Assembly (NCBI GenBank): GCA_973895155.1
Contig: OZ316893.1
Span: forward strand, 9,238,001-9,302,000
Direction: 5' to 3'
Source: Marsupella aquatica
Taxonomy: Eukaryota > Marchantiophyta
DNA: 64,000 nucleotides
The notes beneath the pieces are model-generated. The model saw nothing but the letters and a program-made list of their open reading frames with translations. It did not search any database and was not told the origin of the DNA. Both the position numbers and the translations under genes were made by a program. Shown here piece after piece: positions 48,280-60,035 of the stretch (the stretch's first letter is position 1; every line of letters begins with the position of its first letter).

Positions 48280-51200
48280 TCATTCTTCCAGATCCATGCC
48301 TTGTACAAACTCAAACTCCTCCTCGCTGGACAAGTCCTCAATTGACGATTCTTCCGTCCCCATAGTACTACAAAAACGCGTGTTACTGTCATTGCCATAT
48401 ATTGCAGAGTAGGAAAGACCAAAGATCCTCACCTTTACTTTAAATTCCTTTTCATGGCATACTTGAAACCCAAAGGTGATTCGCCTTCACTGCGTAAATG
48501 AATCAAAAAACTCCACAGGAACCCAAAGAGAGAACGAGGACGACAATAGGTGTTCATCGGGGTTTACCTCAAGCATCGACAGCTGAAACATAAGATGCGC
48601 TTAAGTTTTTTGTTGTAGAAAAAGTAATTGAAAGACCATCTGCGAGAATTTTGTCGAAGATTTACCCCAAGAATTAGGGTACATATGCGGTATCACGGAA
48701 TATTTTAGGCCCTGCATCTTGACTGACTCCACCAAACAAATGATTCTAAGCAGTCAAGACTACAAGCTCCGTACAGACTATCAGAGTTAGTAAGACCAAA
48801 ATGCGAAAGAAAACATACATGCTTCCACGGTCAGCAAATGGATCTCCTTCAAAGTCGGGAACACAGCTGTAAACATCACAATCACCGAGCTCCATCACCT
48901 GCGATTTTTCGACCCATTAATCAAAATTCTCGAGAATAATTAGGACGACATCATAAGTATTTTGAAACTCAAAATTATTTAATAATTCATATAGGTCAGT
49001 TCATTGAGCTTACTTCGTCAATTGCTGTCCAGATGCTGTCCATAAAAGGAGTCTCTTCTCCGGCCTGTGCTTCCCAGATCTGTGCCTCAAAAGTAATAGA
49101 AACAAGAATTTATAGATCTGTAACTAAGAGATGAACATGAATGCTGAATCCAGGGAGCTCACGCATCAGATGTCCTTACGATCAAAATCTCTGGCTATCC
49201 AGAGATTCCGCAGAAACAACGATATTCAGCAGTCAACGCGATTAACGTATTCAAATACTCCAAATCAACTCTGTTAAGGCCTCTTCTACCTTAGTAGCTT
49301 CAAGCATGAATTGCTCTATCTTCTGCTTTGAAGCACAGGGTCCCTGTTCTTTAGAGAAATGATGAGCCCGCAACATGCTGTTACCCAATGACAAATTACA
49401 GAGCAGAACAAGAGAATCGGGTCAGACTACGATGGTACTCAAACACTGCTATGAAACGACATGCCCTGCACATTTCCCTCGCTGGACGCTGTCAATAACT
49501 ACCTCTGGGTTCTGAGGTACATTATTTCTACCATGGATATTTGAGTAACATCCACATTGGCCAGAAAAGTTGTCTCAAGGCTAATACAGTATGTTAAACT
49601 GCAAACATGGCAACACTGGGAACTCCACCTCCAAAAGTTCAGAGAACGACTCGGAAGAGTATACCAACATCAATAGCGACAAAGAGGGTTAAACAAACTA
49701 CTGTCCTGCAGGATTTTCTAGCGGTTGACAAGATACACAACTAATCTCCAAGGCATTGAATATACTATCGTGACTTCCTCCCCTGCTGCCAATGACCTTC
49801 ACAGAAAAATTCGACTCTACTGTTCAAAGTAATAAAGTTCAAATACCTAGTTGCAAACTTGATAAACTATCAACAAGTTCTATAAATTAATTCACCAGTA
49901 CTTTCCTCTACCATGCCGACCCTGTCCCTTGCCCCTTTGGAAACCTTGAAAACTTTAAAATACTCATTGGTTCATTCAAGTCAGTGCTAATGCCAGACAT
50001 ATTGAACTACTACCGACTCTTGTAAGATCATTCTCCATTCCTTGCACTTCGGGAATCTTACTGTGACACCGCCTCTCTAAAAGACCCCGGGCACTTCAAA
50101 ATATACACCTTACTCCCATCCACACGCAGTGCTAATGTGCGGACGATTGTCACTGTCAACCCTCCGACGCACTTTCTCAGTTAATCTCTCTGCGCACACT
50201 TCGTTATCCTGAAAAATAGGAAATGGAGAGATTTGAACTCTCAGCCCCGCTAGGAGCAACGGTTTTAGGCCGCCTGTCAACCCTTGACAACACTTCCTAT
50301 TCCCCTCGCTAAAACTTCGGGTTGCCGAGCGACTCCTGAGAGCCGACAAGGCATTACCCGCTTCTCTCAAGACATTGTGGCGAGATTTATAATCTCAGCT
50401 CCCACTGGAGCAACATGTGGACGCAGCTAACCAATTGTGGCCGCTTACGCCCTAGTTTCATACGTCCATCAAGTGTGTGCAATATGCTATACAACGTAGC
50501 ACTGCGAAACCTACACGAGCCAGAACTGACAATAGAGTTTAGAGCCACATGCAATCAAAACCAAAAACCACCCGATGCCTACAGCGAAATCAAATAAATG
50601 CGTACCTGAAGTCGTAATCCGGATACATGTGATTTAAGGTGAGAATGAGGTAGATCAGCGTCTTACGACTGCACGTGTACAAAAACGTATATGAGAATCG
50701 CGGTTCTAATGCTTTTCAACATTTACCTGTCTGAAAGTTTCACAAAATCAACTCCGCAGCACTGTGCTGCATACAAGTGGATAATTTGCAGTCAGAGCAT
50801 CCAGAACTGACATCCAGAAGCGAATATCGCAGCTTACCAAAAAATCGAAATTCATCTTCTAAACTTTTCTTCTGAATCATAAGAGAAGATATACCTGGCC
50901 GAACTAGAAAGAGGTCCAACTGGAGATGTTGACAAATTTGGAAGAAAGCAAAGCGAGTCGAGAACCTGTAATTACGGCCATATCAGAGTTTAATAATTTA
51001 AGGGATCGAAACATATCTACCACATTGATAGTGCTAACAGATGGTATCGCCCCGCGACAACTAAGATGACGGACATAGTAACGAAGAAGCTTTGTTACCG
51101 ACTTAAATCCAGACCATATCAAGGGCAATGCCAGATTATAATCATCCGGTGAATCAAGTCCCAAGAAAGGCTCACCTCTTGCTCTAAACTCCGTGATAGC

Positions 51201-52138
51201 TTCTTGTCCATACCTGCAAGCTTGCCTGAATCAATAAACCAACCAAAGAAAGTCGTAAGAAAGCGCGAGACAAAAACACTCCCTCCAAAGGTCGAGGCAG
51301 AACGTTAGAAGCCTCGAGGGATCAGGTGGAATAGAGCACACGGTTCACTCCCCCTGAAGCTACCGTTGATATGAAAAACAAACAGTGACCAGAAGCGTTT
51401 CAGTGACCACAAGAGGTTAATTGAGGAATCCTTGTCCAGAAACTGCAACGTACAACCTGTGCACCAAGCTCTGAAGACTGAGAAACCGTAAACCTGCTGA
51501 AAAACTGCTACGTGGTCCACGACAAAGGTCCAAACCAGTGTAACACTATAAGATCAAGAAAAAGACATAGGCATGACTGCTGCAGAGGAAGGAGGACTAT
51601 ACCACAAGACTCAATCATTAGCTGCCTCAGAAGTCATTAAACGCAAAGGAGTAGAAGACCATTTAGACCATTACATTACTCTGTAACGGAGTAGTTATCG
51701 ATCTACACGAACGCAAGACCTAGAAGTTGAGACTCACAAGAATAGGCCTCCAGAGCTCCTTGTATGAGGCAGTCGCCGAGGTTGACATTGGACAGGAAAG
51801 CGTTTATTCTGCGCGAGAAAAGCGACAGAAACCGAATTACAAGACAACGTCCTCATGATATAAGGTAGACATGATGAAAGACTCTTTCACAAGAACTCTC
51901 AAACAATTGGCACATACGCACATGTTGAATAAATGCAGCAGCATGTTCAATTTCCAAATAATTGAACATTGGGGACCGACTTGGACAGAATTGGGACCAA
52001 CAACCTCCAAACTTGCATTAATAACAGAATCGAAGTACCAAAGCCATGCAGGACAACGAGGAACGAAAGGAAACGAAAGGACAAACAAATGTAGGAAGAA
52101 GCCTACCTTGCAAGCGGGGTGTATTCGAGGTACTTCAT
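48280..52138 (-). CDS. MAF1: MAF1, repressor of RNA polymerase III
   Basis: MAF1 is the conserved nuclear repressor of RNA polymerase III, acting in stress and nutrient signalling. Eleven minus-strand exons join in phase to 235 codons plus stop: 52138-52107, 51808-51738, 51225-51176, 50965-50895, 50668-50606, 49377-49290, 49079-49014, 48898-48819, 48639-48568, 48489-48463 and 48367-48280. The start [11 protein letters not shown] is the family's canonical beginning. It is followed by [17 protein letters not shown], then the core [20 protein letters not shown], a RAHHFSKEQ segment, [15 protein letters not shown] and GDPFADRGS. The box [18 protein letters not shown] is next, and the usual acidic tail ([14 protein letters not shown]) closes the protein. 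All three MAF1 signature boxes are present and no break is seen. Several exons are only 27-72 bp. Intron 5 (49378-50605) contains two tRNA-like sequences on the same strand. Confidence 0.95.
50218..50297 (-). tRNA. tRNA-Leu(UAA)-like gene or recent pseudogene in MAF1 intron 5
   Basis: Eighty bases fold into a complete type-II cloverleaf. The acceptor is GGAAGTG/CATTTCC (one G-U). The D arm is GTC-AAGGGTT-GAC. The anticodon arm is GGCGG/CCGTT with loop CCTAAAA, giving anticodon UAA. The long variable arm is GCTCC-TAGC-GGGGC and the T arm is GAGAG-TTCAAAT-CTCTC. GTTCAAATC fits the internal B box. A TTTTT Pol III terminator (50212-50216) begins two bases past the discriminator. Against a working tRNA are C instead of U at position 33, a short D arm and a discriminator T. 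The anticodon region resembles organellar trnL-UAA (CTAAAAC.CGTTG), so organelle or SINE ancestry is possible. Confidence 0.5.
50371..50440 (-). ncRNA. Degenerate second tRNA-like module
   Basis: About 75 bases upstream in the transcript sense lies a relative of the 50218-50297 unit. It keeps GTTGCTCC, a perfect variable-arm stem (GCTCC/GGAGC), then GAGCTGAGAT...AATCTC like the other copy's GGCTGAGAG...ATCTC. The acceptor stem does not pair (CCACAAT occurs at both ends as a direct repeat) and the T loop reads TTATAAA. It is most likely a decayed tRNA or tRNA-derived repeat head. Confidence 0.35.
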
Positions 52139-53789
52139 AGCACTTACGGTTCATGTATCCTTCGTGAAAACCGAGAAAACTGGACGTTCCCGTCCCAGAA
52201 ACCGACGGAACCCTCGCTCGGACCACCGCACTCCACCAAAGCATCCAAATCGAACTCGATCGGTCTCAAACCAAATGATCACCCTCGACTCGCGGATTCA
52301 AAATCAGAGCGCCATCATCCTTCCAAACACAATCGAGAGCCAAACGCCAGAGGCAAAACGCTCGAGGCAAAACCACGCTCCTCGTCAGCAACTGCGAGAA
52401 CAGCGAATCGAGACGGAGGGCAAAGACGAAACGCAATTGAACTAAACGTAAGTTCGCACGTTTCGACGTCTTCACTTCTTTCTTCTTTCTGCTTCTGCAT
52501 CTGCATCTGCTTACCGCGGTACCAGACCACGGCTGCCGACCACGTGAAAGAGGAGGACGAAGAAGGGCAAAAGGCTAGCGCGGGCCAAAAGGAAGACGGG
52601 CCGCAGAGGCAGAGCACAGCAAAGAAAGACCCACTACAACTGCAAAGGAATCGTGGGGTGAGGGTAGGGACCTACAGTAATAATAATAGGGCCGTGGCCA
52701 GGAATGGTTCGAGCTCACCCGGTCACTGATGGCATGAGCGGACACCGTCGAGAGATGGATACGGTCAAATACAAAGCCAGTAACTGGCTTAGGTCAGGGT
52801 GGCCAGGGGAGTATGGTAGCCTAGAACTGGGAGGCCTACCCAGGTTTGTGAACCCCTATCCTGAATTTTTGTTGGATGGTCATGTAAGATTCTAAGGCAT
52901 TAGAGCTTAGGTCAGGGTGGCCAGGGGAGTATGGTAGCCTAGAACTGGGAGGCCTACCCAGGTTTGTGAACCCCTAGCCTGAATTTTTGTTGGGTAGTCT
53001 TTTCTGTTGGGTAGTCATGTAAGATTCTAAGGCATTAGAGCGTGTCAAATTCCTCAAAGTGTTACTGCTTGATTTATTTTTTCATTTCCACATTTATGGG
53101 GTATGTATTGTGGTAACAGGTATTGATTTTGTCCTGGCCATTAAAGCACTTTATGTCCTAAGATGTAACTGAGCTACATTATTGCTTTGACACTCCCTAT
53201 TACTCCATGGGTGAAGCCATAGTACCCCTGTGCAAGCCTGGCTTGGGGACTCTCATCCTGGACCAACATAAATTTGTAAAAATGCACATGGTTGTCACAG
53301 TTGCAATTAAAAAATGACTAAGGAAAAAGTGAACAAGAATGTAAGAAACCATCGGCTCCAACTAGACAACAAATATGGAACATGAGAGAAACACTAGATC
53401 ACACTTTACACTGATGAGACACCACAAGTGGAGAAACTCCTAAAGGACCCATAGTATATGAGAATTCATGTGCAAAATGAGGGAGAGAATGTTCTCCCTC
53501 TAACCTATAAACTCTAGGGGAGCCAAAATGTGTGGGCCTAATCTAAGGGGATCTTATCCTAATGTAACCCAGGGTTAACTAACCCTAGTAACAGATTAAA
53601 GAACTAACGCAAGTCAATTCCTAACAAAGAAGACTGAGGTTGAAAGTGAGTATTGCTCAGTTCTTTGAGCCTTTCTTGAAATTCTTTCTTTGTATAATTG
53701 AGTTCTAAGTTTAGTTTTGTAATAACATGTGCAAGTTCTTTGTTGATCCTGCAATTGTAAATATTAATTGAAGAACACAATAGAGCAAT
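52139..53789. other. MAF1 upstream region and intergenic DNA
   Basis: Bases 52139-52640 are relatively GC-rich and are the promoter and 5' UTR region of minus-strand MAF1. The hexamer GCATCT is repeated near 52495-52510. A plus-strand frame at 52046-52729 crosses this region and MAF1 exon 1 but has no domain. A tandem duplication lies at 52787-53039. Bases 53040-53789 are AT-rich and lead into the Crypton-like relic. Confidence 0.45.
52787..53039. repeat. Tandem duplication of ~118/135 bp
   Basis: The unit at 52787-52904 is repeated at 52905-53039; both start GCTTAGGTCAGGGTGGCC and end GATTCTAAGGCATTAGA. The second copy is longer because TGTTGGGTAGTC is itself duplicated near its end. The copies are nearly identical, so the event is recent. 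Confidence 0.93.
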
Positions 53790-55720
53790 TTTGGTTCATA
53801 TCGACCATCAAGTGATGTCAAGCCATGGATGTCATAACCATTCAGGCTGGGTATTTGTGGAGGAGTGGAATTGTGGAATTTGCACCTGGATGATATTACT
53901 ATCTGCACTGATGGGTTTGGGAAAGATTATGTTAAGTGAGTGCTTAATACATGTCCCACTGTCCATGACAAGACCTGGATCCACCAGGTTTCACAATTTT
54001 TAGACCTTTTCTCCTGAAATTGTGGAGCAAGGTCTCACCCTAGAGGAGAGAACTGTGAAATGTGAAAAAGTGAGAAGTATTGGACACTTTTCCTTTTATA
54101 TGGACAGTGGTGGTCTAAGTGATCATGTTATTCAGTTTCTTGGAGAAATATCAGAGAAATCTGCTTACACTTTTGACTGGTTGTCATGTGGCAGGTTTGA
54201 GGCGTATGTGGCTGAGTAAAAACAAGAGCTATAGCATGGACTATTACAATGAAGAGCAATTTAGGAATGTTTATCAATGCTTACCATAGTTCAGAGAACT
54301 TAAAGCCCCCATGGACTGACCCAGTTTTCCATGAAGCCCTCATGGACAAGCAAAACTTGGATGGACTTGTTTGGATACTATTTTTTACACTTCTATCCAA
54401 AAGTACCATGTTAGATTTCCACTTCTATTCAAAGGTATCATGTACTGGTCAGATCAGTATTGATTGCAAGCTTTTGTTGTATTCTCTTTAAATATCTTTT
54501 TCACTTGAGATAGTTACTCTAACCATTTTTTAAGAGATCAATAAAAGGTTTCAAATGTAAGGTATACTTATGTATAATTTGAGTACATTATCTGGCCTTT
54601 ACGGTAAATAAATTTGTGTAGACTAAGCGCTTCAGATTTTACTCATAGTGCCTCAAGTAATTTGTTCAATGATCAAAAACAAAATAAACTGAATTTTTCT
54701 CAATAATTTTTCTATGTTTATAATAGACTGCAAAAACCCCGCTGAAGGGAGAATTAAGCAAGCAGCACAATGATCCATGAACCAATGAAACAACTCTCAC
54801 CAGCAAATCTAGGGGAAAATCTTGATTTTCATGAAACATTTTGTTGAGCACAGATGACATTCACAACGGTAAACCCATAATGTTTTTGTTGTGGAGCTCC
54901 AAAAAGTCATGTTTAATTAGTAAAGAAAGTTGCTCTTGTTACAATATTCATTTGGGGTACTTTGCCGCTGCAAATGGTACCAAAGATTTCAAATGCACTA
55001 CTAAATGACATAAACCTTTGGTCTATTCCATGCAGGTTTTTATCTCACTTCTAGGTGCGTTCAATCTCCTTATTGTGACGGAAAATATAGGTAAACAATC
55101 AATGAGAATATTTATTATCTAGATTCTCTCACGACTAGGTATAAAGTGCTTAGTCTCCCTGACACTTAGTCCATCCAGGCTTTTTATATTCTAGTTATGA
55201 AAATGATTTTGTGATGACAATGACACAATACAAACACCATCTGCCATGTATTAAGAAGGCCGAAAAACCAGATTTGTTGAGGGCAAGCTTTAACTAACCC
55301 TCTTGGCATGTGTGGTACACTACTACTCAGAAAGTTGGGAAGGGGGCTCCACAAGGTTGGTTGAAGAATATGAACTTGTTTGTTGGACTGCCCCCTGGGA
55401 TTTTCACAAATCAAAGTGGGAGAGCAACATTGGTGGCACGTATGGCTTCCAAGGGAGTCCTCGATGAGGTAGACATGACCATAACTGGTCATCGCAACAC
55501 TATAGGGTACAAGAGGTACAATCAAACTCAGATTGAGAGTAGAGGCTACAATTTTTGTCTCATGTGTCAAGAACATTCCTGGAGGAGGAGCTCGTTGGGA
55601 GTCCTCTACATCATTGAAACCCCTGATTGATAGATTCAATGACAAATCCAACTTGCAGTTGGCATTTATAAATCGAGTAAAGGTAAGTTACAGAATTGCA
55701 ATTAGTCAATTCTAGTTGGC
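53790..55720 (+). mobile_element. Crypton-like tyrosine recombinase relic (DUF3504-type)
   Basis: The C-terminal block from 55310 reads WYTTTQKVGKGAPQGWL..., then IFTNQSGRATLVARM, TGHRNTIGYKRYNQ. This is the layout of the tyrosine recombinase domain of Crypton elements and their domesticated relatives: TNHSxRAT, TGHRN, then a catalytic Tyr (about 55517). Upstream, at about 53850, ELWNLHLDDITICTDGFGKD fits the preceding segment of the same domain. The frame is broken by stops, for example the TGA after DYVK near 53937, and by shifts between blocks. The His of the HXXR motif is Gln here (QSGR), so the enzyme would be impaired even with an open frame. It is called a dead copy; element ends were not found. 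Confidence 0.65.
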
Positions 55721-55829
55721 TTTGAGTTTAATTTGTCCCCGTCTCTTTTTATTGCCATTAGTAACTCATAATGAGAAAATGTGGTGTGAGGTTTAGCGTC
55801 AAGTGTGATGACCAGTTTGACTCGTATTT

Positions 55830-56173
55830 TGTTGAGCATAGACGACAATCGCAACGGCAAGCCCATGAACCATCCAAAACACAAGAGTCGACATAGAGAG
55901 ATACGTGGTTCACCTTCACATGAGGCTACGTCCACAAGAACACACATGAGCTTTACTGCACTCTAGGCCGACCCGTCATACCAATCATCCACAACGCAAG
56001 CTCTCTCTATCTCTCAACTAGCTCCGTAACATGAGCCTGAGTTCCCACTCTCCAAGCAAACACTGCTTGGTTATAGATTGTGCACAACATGACTAATCTA
56101 ACCAATTCTGCGACTAAGGTTAGCCTTAACTACGGTACAGTCGTTACTCTAGACCTAAGAGTAAATCCTAACA
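55830..56173 (-). mobile_element. Solo LTR, copy C (inverted)
   Basis: A 344-bp unit reads TGTTGAGCATAGACG...CCTAACA, the reverse complement of copy A with few differences. It is bounded by a perfect 5-bp duplication, TATTT, at 55825-55829 and 56174-56178. No internal retrotransposon sequence is present. The perfect duplication and the closeness to copy A suggest a younger insertion than copy B. Confidence 0.88.
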
Positions 56174-56526
56174 TATTTGACTTCACATCTGCCTGATCTG
56201 TTAGGAGAGCAAATTTTCAAAAGATCCAGGCAATCCTTTATAGAAAAATGTGCGAATCATTTAAAGGGCCTAACATTTTAGTAAAAACTAGCCTCACAAG
56301 GTACTAGTTTCACAATTGTTTGGTCACAATCCAGAGTGTGCAGCCAACTAAGGAGGAGGAGAAGGAGGATAAGGAAAATGTGGCATGATTATGAATTTAG
56401 ATTTGGTAATTATTTGTTAGATTGGATCTTGGGAGTCTCACTATGTGGAGCACCCACACCACCTACAACATTTTTAGTTCAAGTACACCCTAAAACTCAA
56501 GAAAAAAGTTTTAAATCATTTTACCC
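56174..56526. other. Spacer between solo LTR C and MITE
   Basis: AT-rich sequence with one short open frame (56336-56533) lacking any domain. Nothing is supported. Confidence 0.5.
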
Positions 56527-57065
56527 CTATTAATCTTTGGGGGTTTCACTTCCACAAAAATGACATATCACGTGCGACGAAGGATAGGGTTGTTTTATTG
56601 GTTCTAAGGGAAGACTTAAGAATTTTTGCAGATAAACAATAGGGTCTTTTAAATACAATTTTGAGACTTGTAAGGACATTAGAGTCTTTTTAATTCAATT
56701 TTTTGGAAATATTCCAAGAATATTCCAACTTTATAGGGGTTAAAAAACTTTTTTTTTACATTTTAGGGGGTCTGAGGCCTAAAACGTCGCAGGCGATGGG
56801 GAGGTCCCCATATAGTGAGACCCCCTAGTATTAATCTGGAATATTATTGGAATATACAAAGGATTGGTTTAAGACCCTATCTGTCCAATAACAAAAAAAC
56901 AAAAAAGTCCTATCTTTCCTTGTAAGTCTCAAAATTGTATTTTAAAAACCTAAGTTCTGAAAGAAATTGTCGCAAGTATTCCCTTAAACCCCATAATATG
57001 ACCTTATCCTTCATCGCATGTGATGTGTCATTTTCACAAAAGTGAAATCCCCAAGGATTGGATAG
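56527..57065. mobile_element. Palindromic MITE-like element
   Basis: The left end (CTATTAATCTTTGGGGGTTTCACTT) and the right end (reverse complement CTATCCAATCCTTGGGGATTTCACTT) are inverted copies. The match continues inward for about 200 bp, including ATGACAYATCACRTGCGAYGAAGGATA and ATACAATTTTGAGACTT. It encodes nothing. Size, AT content and near-palindromic structure fit a foldback MITE. The exact target duplication is unclear; TTTTA-like bases flank both sides. Confidence 0.75.
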
Positions 57066-58421
57066 TTTTAGGAGTAGAGATCATGAATCTGTCTACATTT
57101 TCTCTCAATTATAAGCGACTAGACAGATCAATCATGCATGCAATGTGACTTACATTGTAAATGGATGCTTTGGTCACCTACAAATAAAGTGGAATTTCTT
57201 CAAAAAATGTTAGCGTTAATTGTACATAAGTCTTGCAAAATATGTCATGCATATCCACGGTTAACATGATACCTATTCCATGCTGAGTTGATGAAGGTGT
57301 TAAGAAGCTACTAAGTTCTTATTTGATGTTCAATATAAAAGAACAGGGTAAGTGGAGGATTGATGCCACCTACTTCCGTGTGCTGGCACCAATTTCCATG
57401 CGATACTTCCATTCGCTGGCTGAACATTTATAAATGGAATGAACTCCCTCGGTAGTCCACACATAAACTTGTTGTGTCAGGAAGCAAAACCATGGTGTCA
57501 AGAGGCAAAATTACAAACAGATTGCATAAACCAGTTGTGTCAGGAAGCTACATCATCACATTACAAGAGAGATTTCCATGTGTTGGATTTGGGCATTGGT
57601 AATGCATTTTAATCACTTGTGATGATAATGACTAAAAACAAGTAGTCATGCACAAATGATTGAATGCCCTAATTATGGACTGGCCAATTTTTACTGATTA
57701 TTTTTGGTAATTGGACATATGAAATGACTATATAAATTACTTTAATCTTAGTAAGAAATACACAATTGGTACTTGTGAGCTGGTAACTTGATTTGTTGAT
57801 GACAACTGTGAGTGGGGACAAAGGTTTGGCCCTAGCCCCCACCCTAGGCCTAGAGAACACAAAGCCAGTTGGGGGAGAATAGAGTGCCCATGGAGAAACT
57901 CTTAGTTCCAGCTTCCAGATAACTATTTTTACTAACTTGTCCCCCAAACTATCCTATGTTACTAAAGTGCCACTCAAAAAAATTTAATTATCGACCTGTT
58001 CCCCATTTCATATTTGGGCCAGTATTAACTTGTATACTAGTTCCGGTTGTCATGTGCAAGTCACTATTGGCTAGCCTCAACCCACTGCCATCCCCCTCGG
58101 CCCCCCTTCCCCATCCAGCTGCATTTTCAAGGCTAAAAGTGTTGGGTTTTGGTGAGGGGAGTGTGGAGCAAAAAACACCCAATATCTGCCCCTCTTGGAC
58201 CTGCAACTGTGCCTTGCTTCCGGGAAGAGGGGCCAGAGCAGTGGCAGCAGGTTAAGGCTGGCCAATATTTATGAGTTGTCATATGGCAACAAGAACCCAT
58301 ATATAAGTTAATACTGAACCACATACAAAATGGGGGACTAGCTTGGGGATGAGATGAGAATTAATTGTTTGGAGAGCACATTAATAATATGGGGTATTTT
58401 AGGGGACAGGTTAATCACTCT

Positions 58422-58723
58422 ATTCATTAAAAGTGTATTTTATTCGCATCTAGGCCTCTACATGTACACTTTTTAACACCAAATTGTACATATATTATAG
58501 TGCAATACTCTACACCTAAATGGTCCATTGTAAACTTGAGGGTGCAAAAAATATTTTACTAGAAGTATTTGAGTCCTAGTTTATTTACAAATGATGAACA
58601 TGGTGGTATGTGTAATGGCCATGACATTTGTTTTTTGTCAAAATATACACTTTTTGAAAGCCAAAAATACACTTTATATTTTATTGCCCAAATGTTTATA
58701 AATTGAATTCACTTTTAATGAAT
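58422..58723. mobile_element. Small MITE-like element
   Basis: A perfect 14-bp terminal inverted repeat, ATTCATTAAAAGTG and CACTTTTAATGAAT, encloses 302 bp of AT-rich noncoding DNA with further short inverted matches (TACACTTTTT). No clear target duplication was found, so the call is tentative. Confidence 0.5.
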
Positions 58724-59076
58724 GGGTTGATGTTAGTAAATGTATTAATTTTCCAGAGAATAATTGCTTTCAATCCCGCTTGCAATCTAACTTTCAAAAT
58801 TGAGTTGTGACTGCCCGTGCTTTGCTCATCAAGATCCTTAGGTACCCCTATCAAATCTGCCCAGAAAACACAATTTATTAAGTTCAAAAGATCAAGAGAT
58901 ATACTCTTGAAAAAGTCTTATTTAATATGAAAAAGTATATCTCCACATGAAAAAGTCTTGTTTAATAGACCTCATGAGTGATGGTCTTTTAATTTTTAAT
59001 TTTTTACAATTGATTTTCCTTAAATCAGAGCCTTGATGTACCTTTAATCCACGTACCTTAAAACCTCATGGGGTCC

Positions 59077-59190
59077 ATCAAATAACACTTTTCAATTTAG
59101 GGGTCATCATGTATATCAAATAACACTTTTCAATTTAGGGGTCATGATGTATATCAAATAAAACTTTTCCTTTTGAGGTCCCTCACATAT
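59077..59190. repeat. Three copies of a 38-bp tandem repeat
   Basis: Units starting ATCAAATAACACTTTT lie at 59077, 59115 and 59153. The first two are nearly identical and the third is diverged (ATCAAATAAAACTTTTCC). Confidence 0.88.
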
Positions 59191-60035
59191 ATCTCTTTGA
59201 AACTATCACAGGAAATACACTCCACGATTCATTCCATTACAATCAGAGAAAATCCTACCGATTTGATCGCCCACCACATAGATTCTTCTAAAACGCGGAG
59301 CCCTGCATATATACAGTGAGAGCGCGGATCCCTGCAAAAGTGAAAATTTAAAGTGCACTGTAAAGTGCGACGGTGGCGATTTCACCCACTGCACTTCATA
59401 TATAGCAACGCGGATCCTGCAAAGCGGACTTTTTCTTGTGGTATTATTAAAAGCACGTGGCGAATACATCCACTTCCGTAGGTTCTATTATTATACAGTA
59501 TCCAACGCGGTCCCTGACTGATTGATTCCCGCGGACTGGGTTGGGAGGAAGGCACGCCCACAAAAAGCGACACGGAACTGGAAAGGAGGAGGGCCTACAA
59601 AACAGAGCTCTGTAGTCTGTACAGTGTCCTCCTCCGTCTAGTACTCTAGTAGACTAGATGCATTCGTGGTGTAATGAGTTTGTTGTTTCGTATTGATTGA
59701 TGGATTGATTGACGAGCGACCTTCCTGTGCCGCTGCTTGTGTAGTACTAGTGTAGTGTAGTATAGTATAGTAGTGTAGTGAGGTGGGGTGGAGTGGAGCG
59801 GCTGGGTGACCCCACCCACGAACACATTGCTGGGCTCCGGATTGAGAGGCATGTGGGTGTCTGGCTTGGTGTGCTGTGGATTTGTACAGAGGATCAGGAA
59901 ATTCTATGCTTCAGAGTCGTGCTGTCTGTCTTGGGACCAGACCCCTGGCTGAGTAAGTGGCTGAGTGGGCTCTGGCCGGCTGGGCTTGTTCGCTTCCTTG
60001 CTTCCGTTGAGCAGAGCAGAACTGGCTATTAAGTG

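Larger units (their letters stand above)
57066..60035. other. Intergenic; right part is upstream of the DUF1365 gene
   Basis: No gene is supported between 57.1 and 60.0 kb. GTTGTGTCAGGAAGC is repeated near 57470-57550. A ~300-bp MITE-like element lies at 58422-58723 and a 38-bp tandem repeat at 59077-59190. The sequence turns GC-richer from about 59250, as expected of a promoter and 5' leader; short open frames there (for example 59778-60032) show no domain. Confidence 0.4.

Noticed and set aside
49510-49595. Possible extra MAF1 exon (frame reading [13 protein letters not shown])
   Set aside because: It has plausible borders, but joining exon 50606-50668 directly to 49290-49377 restores the MAF1 family sequence in phase without it.
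52046-52729. 227-codon plus-strand frame across the MAF1 promoter and first exon
   Set aside because: It is antisense to MAF1 exon 1 and its GC-rich leader, has a low-complexity composition (Ser, Arg, Lys, Gln) and shows no domain. GC-rich leaders commonly hold such open frames.
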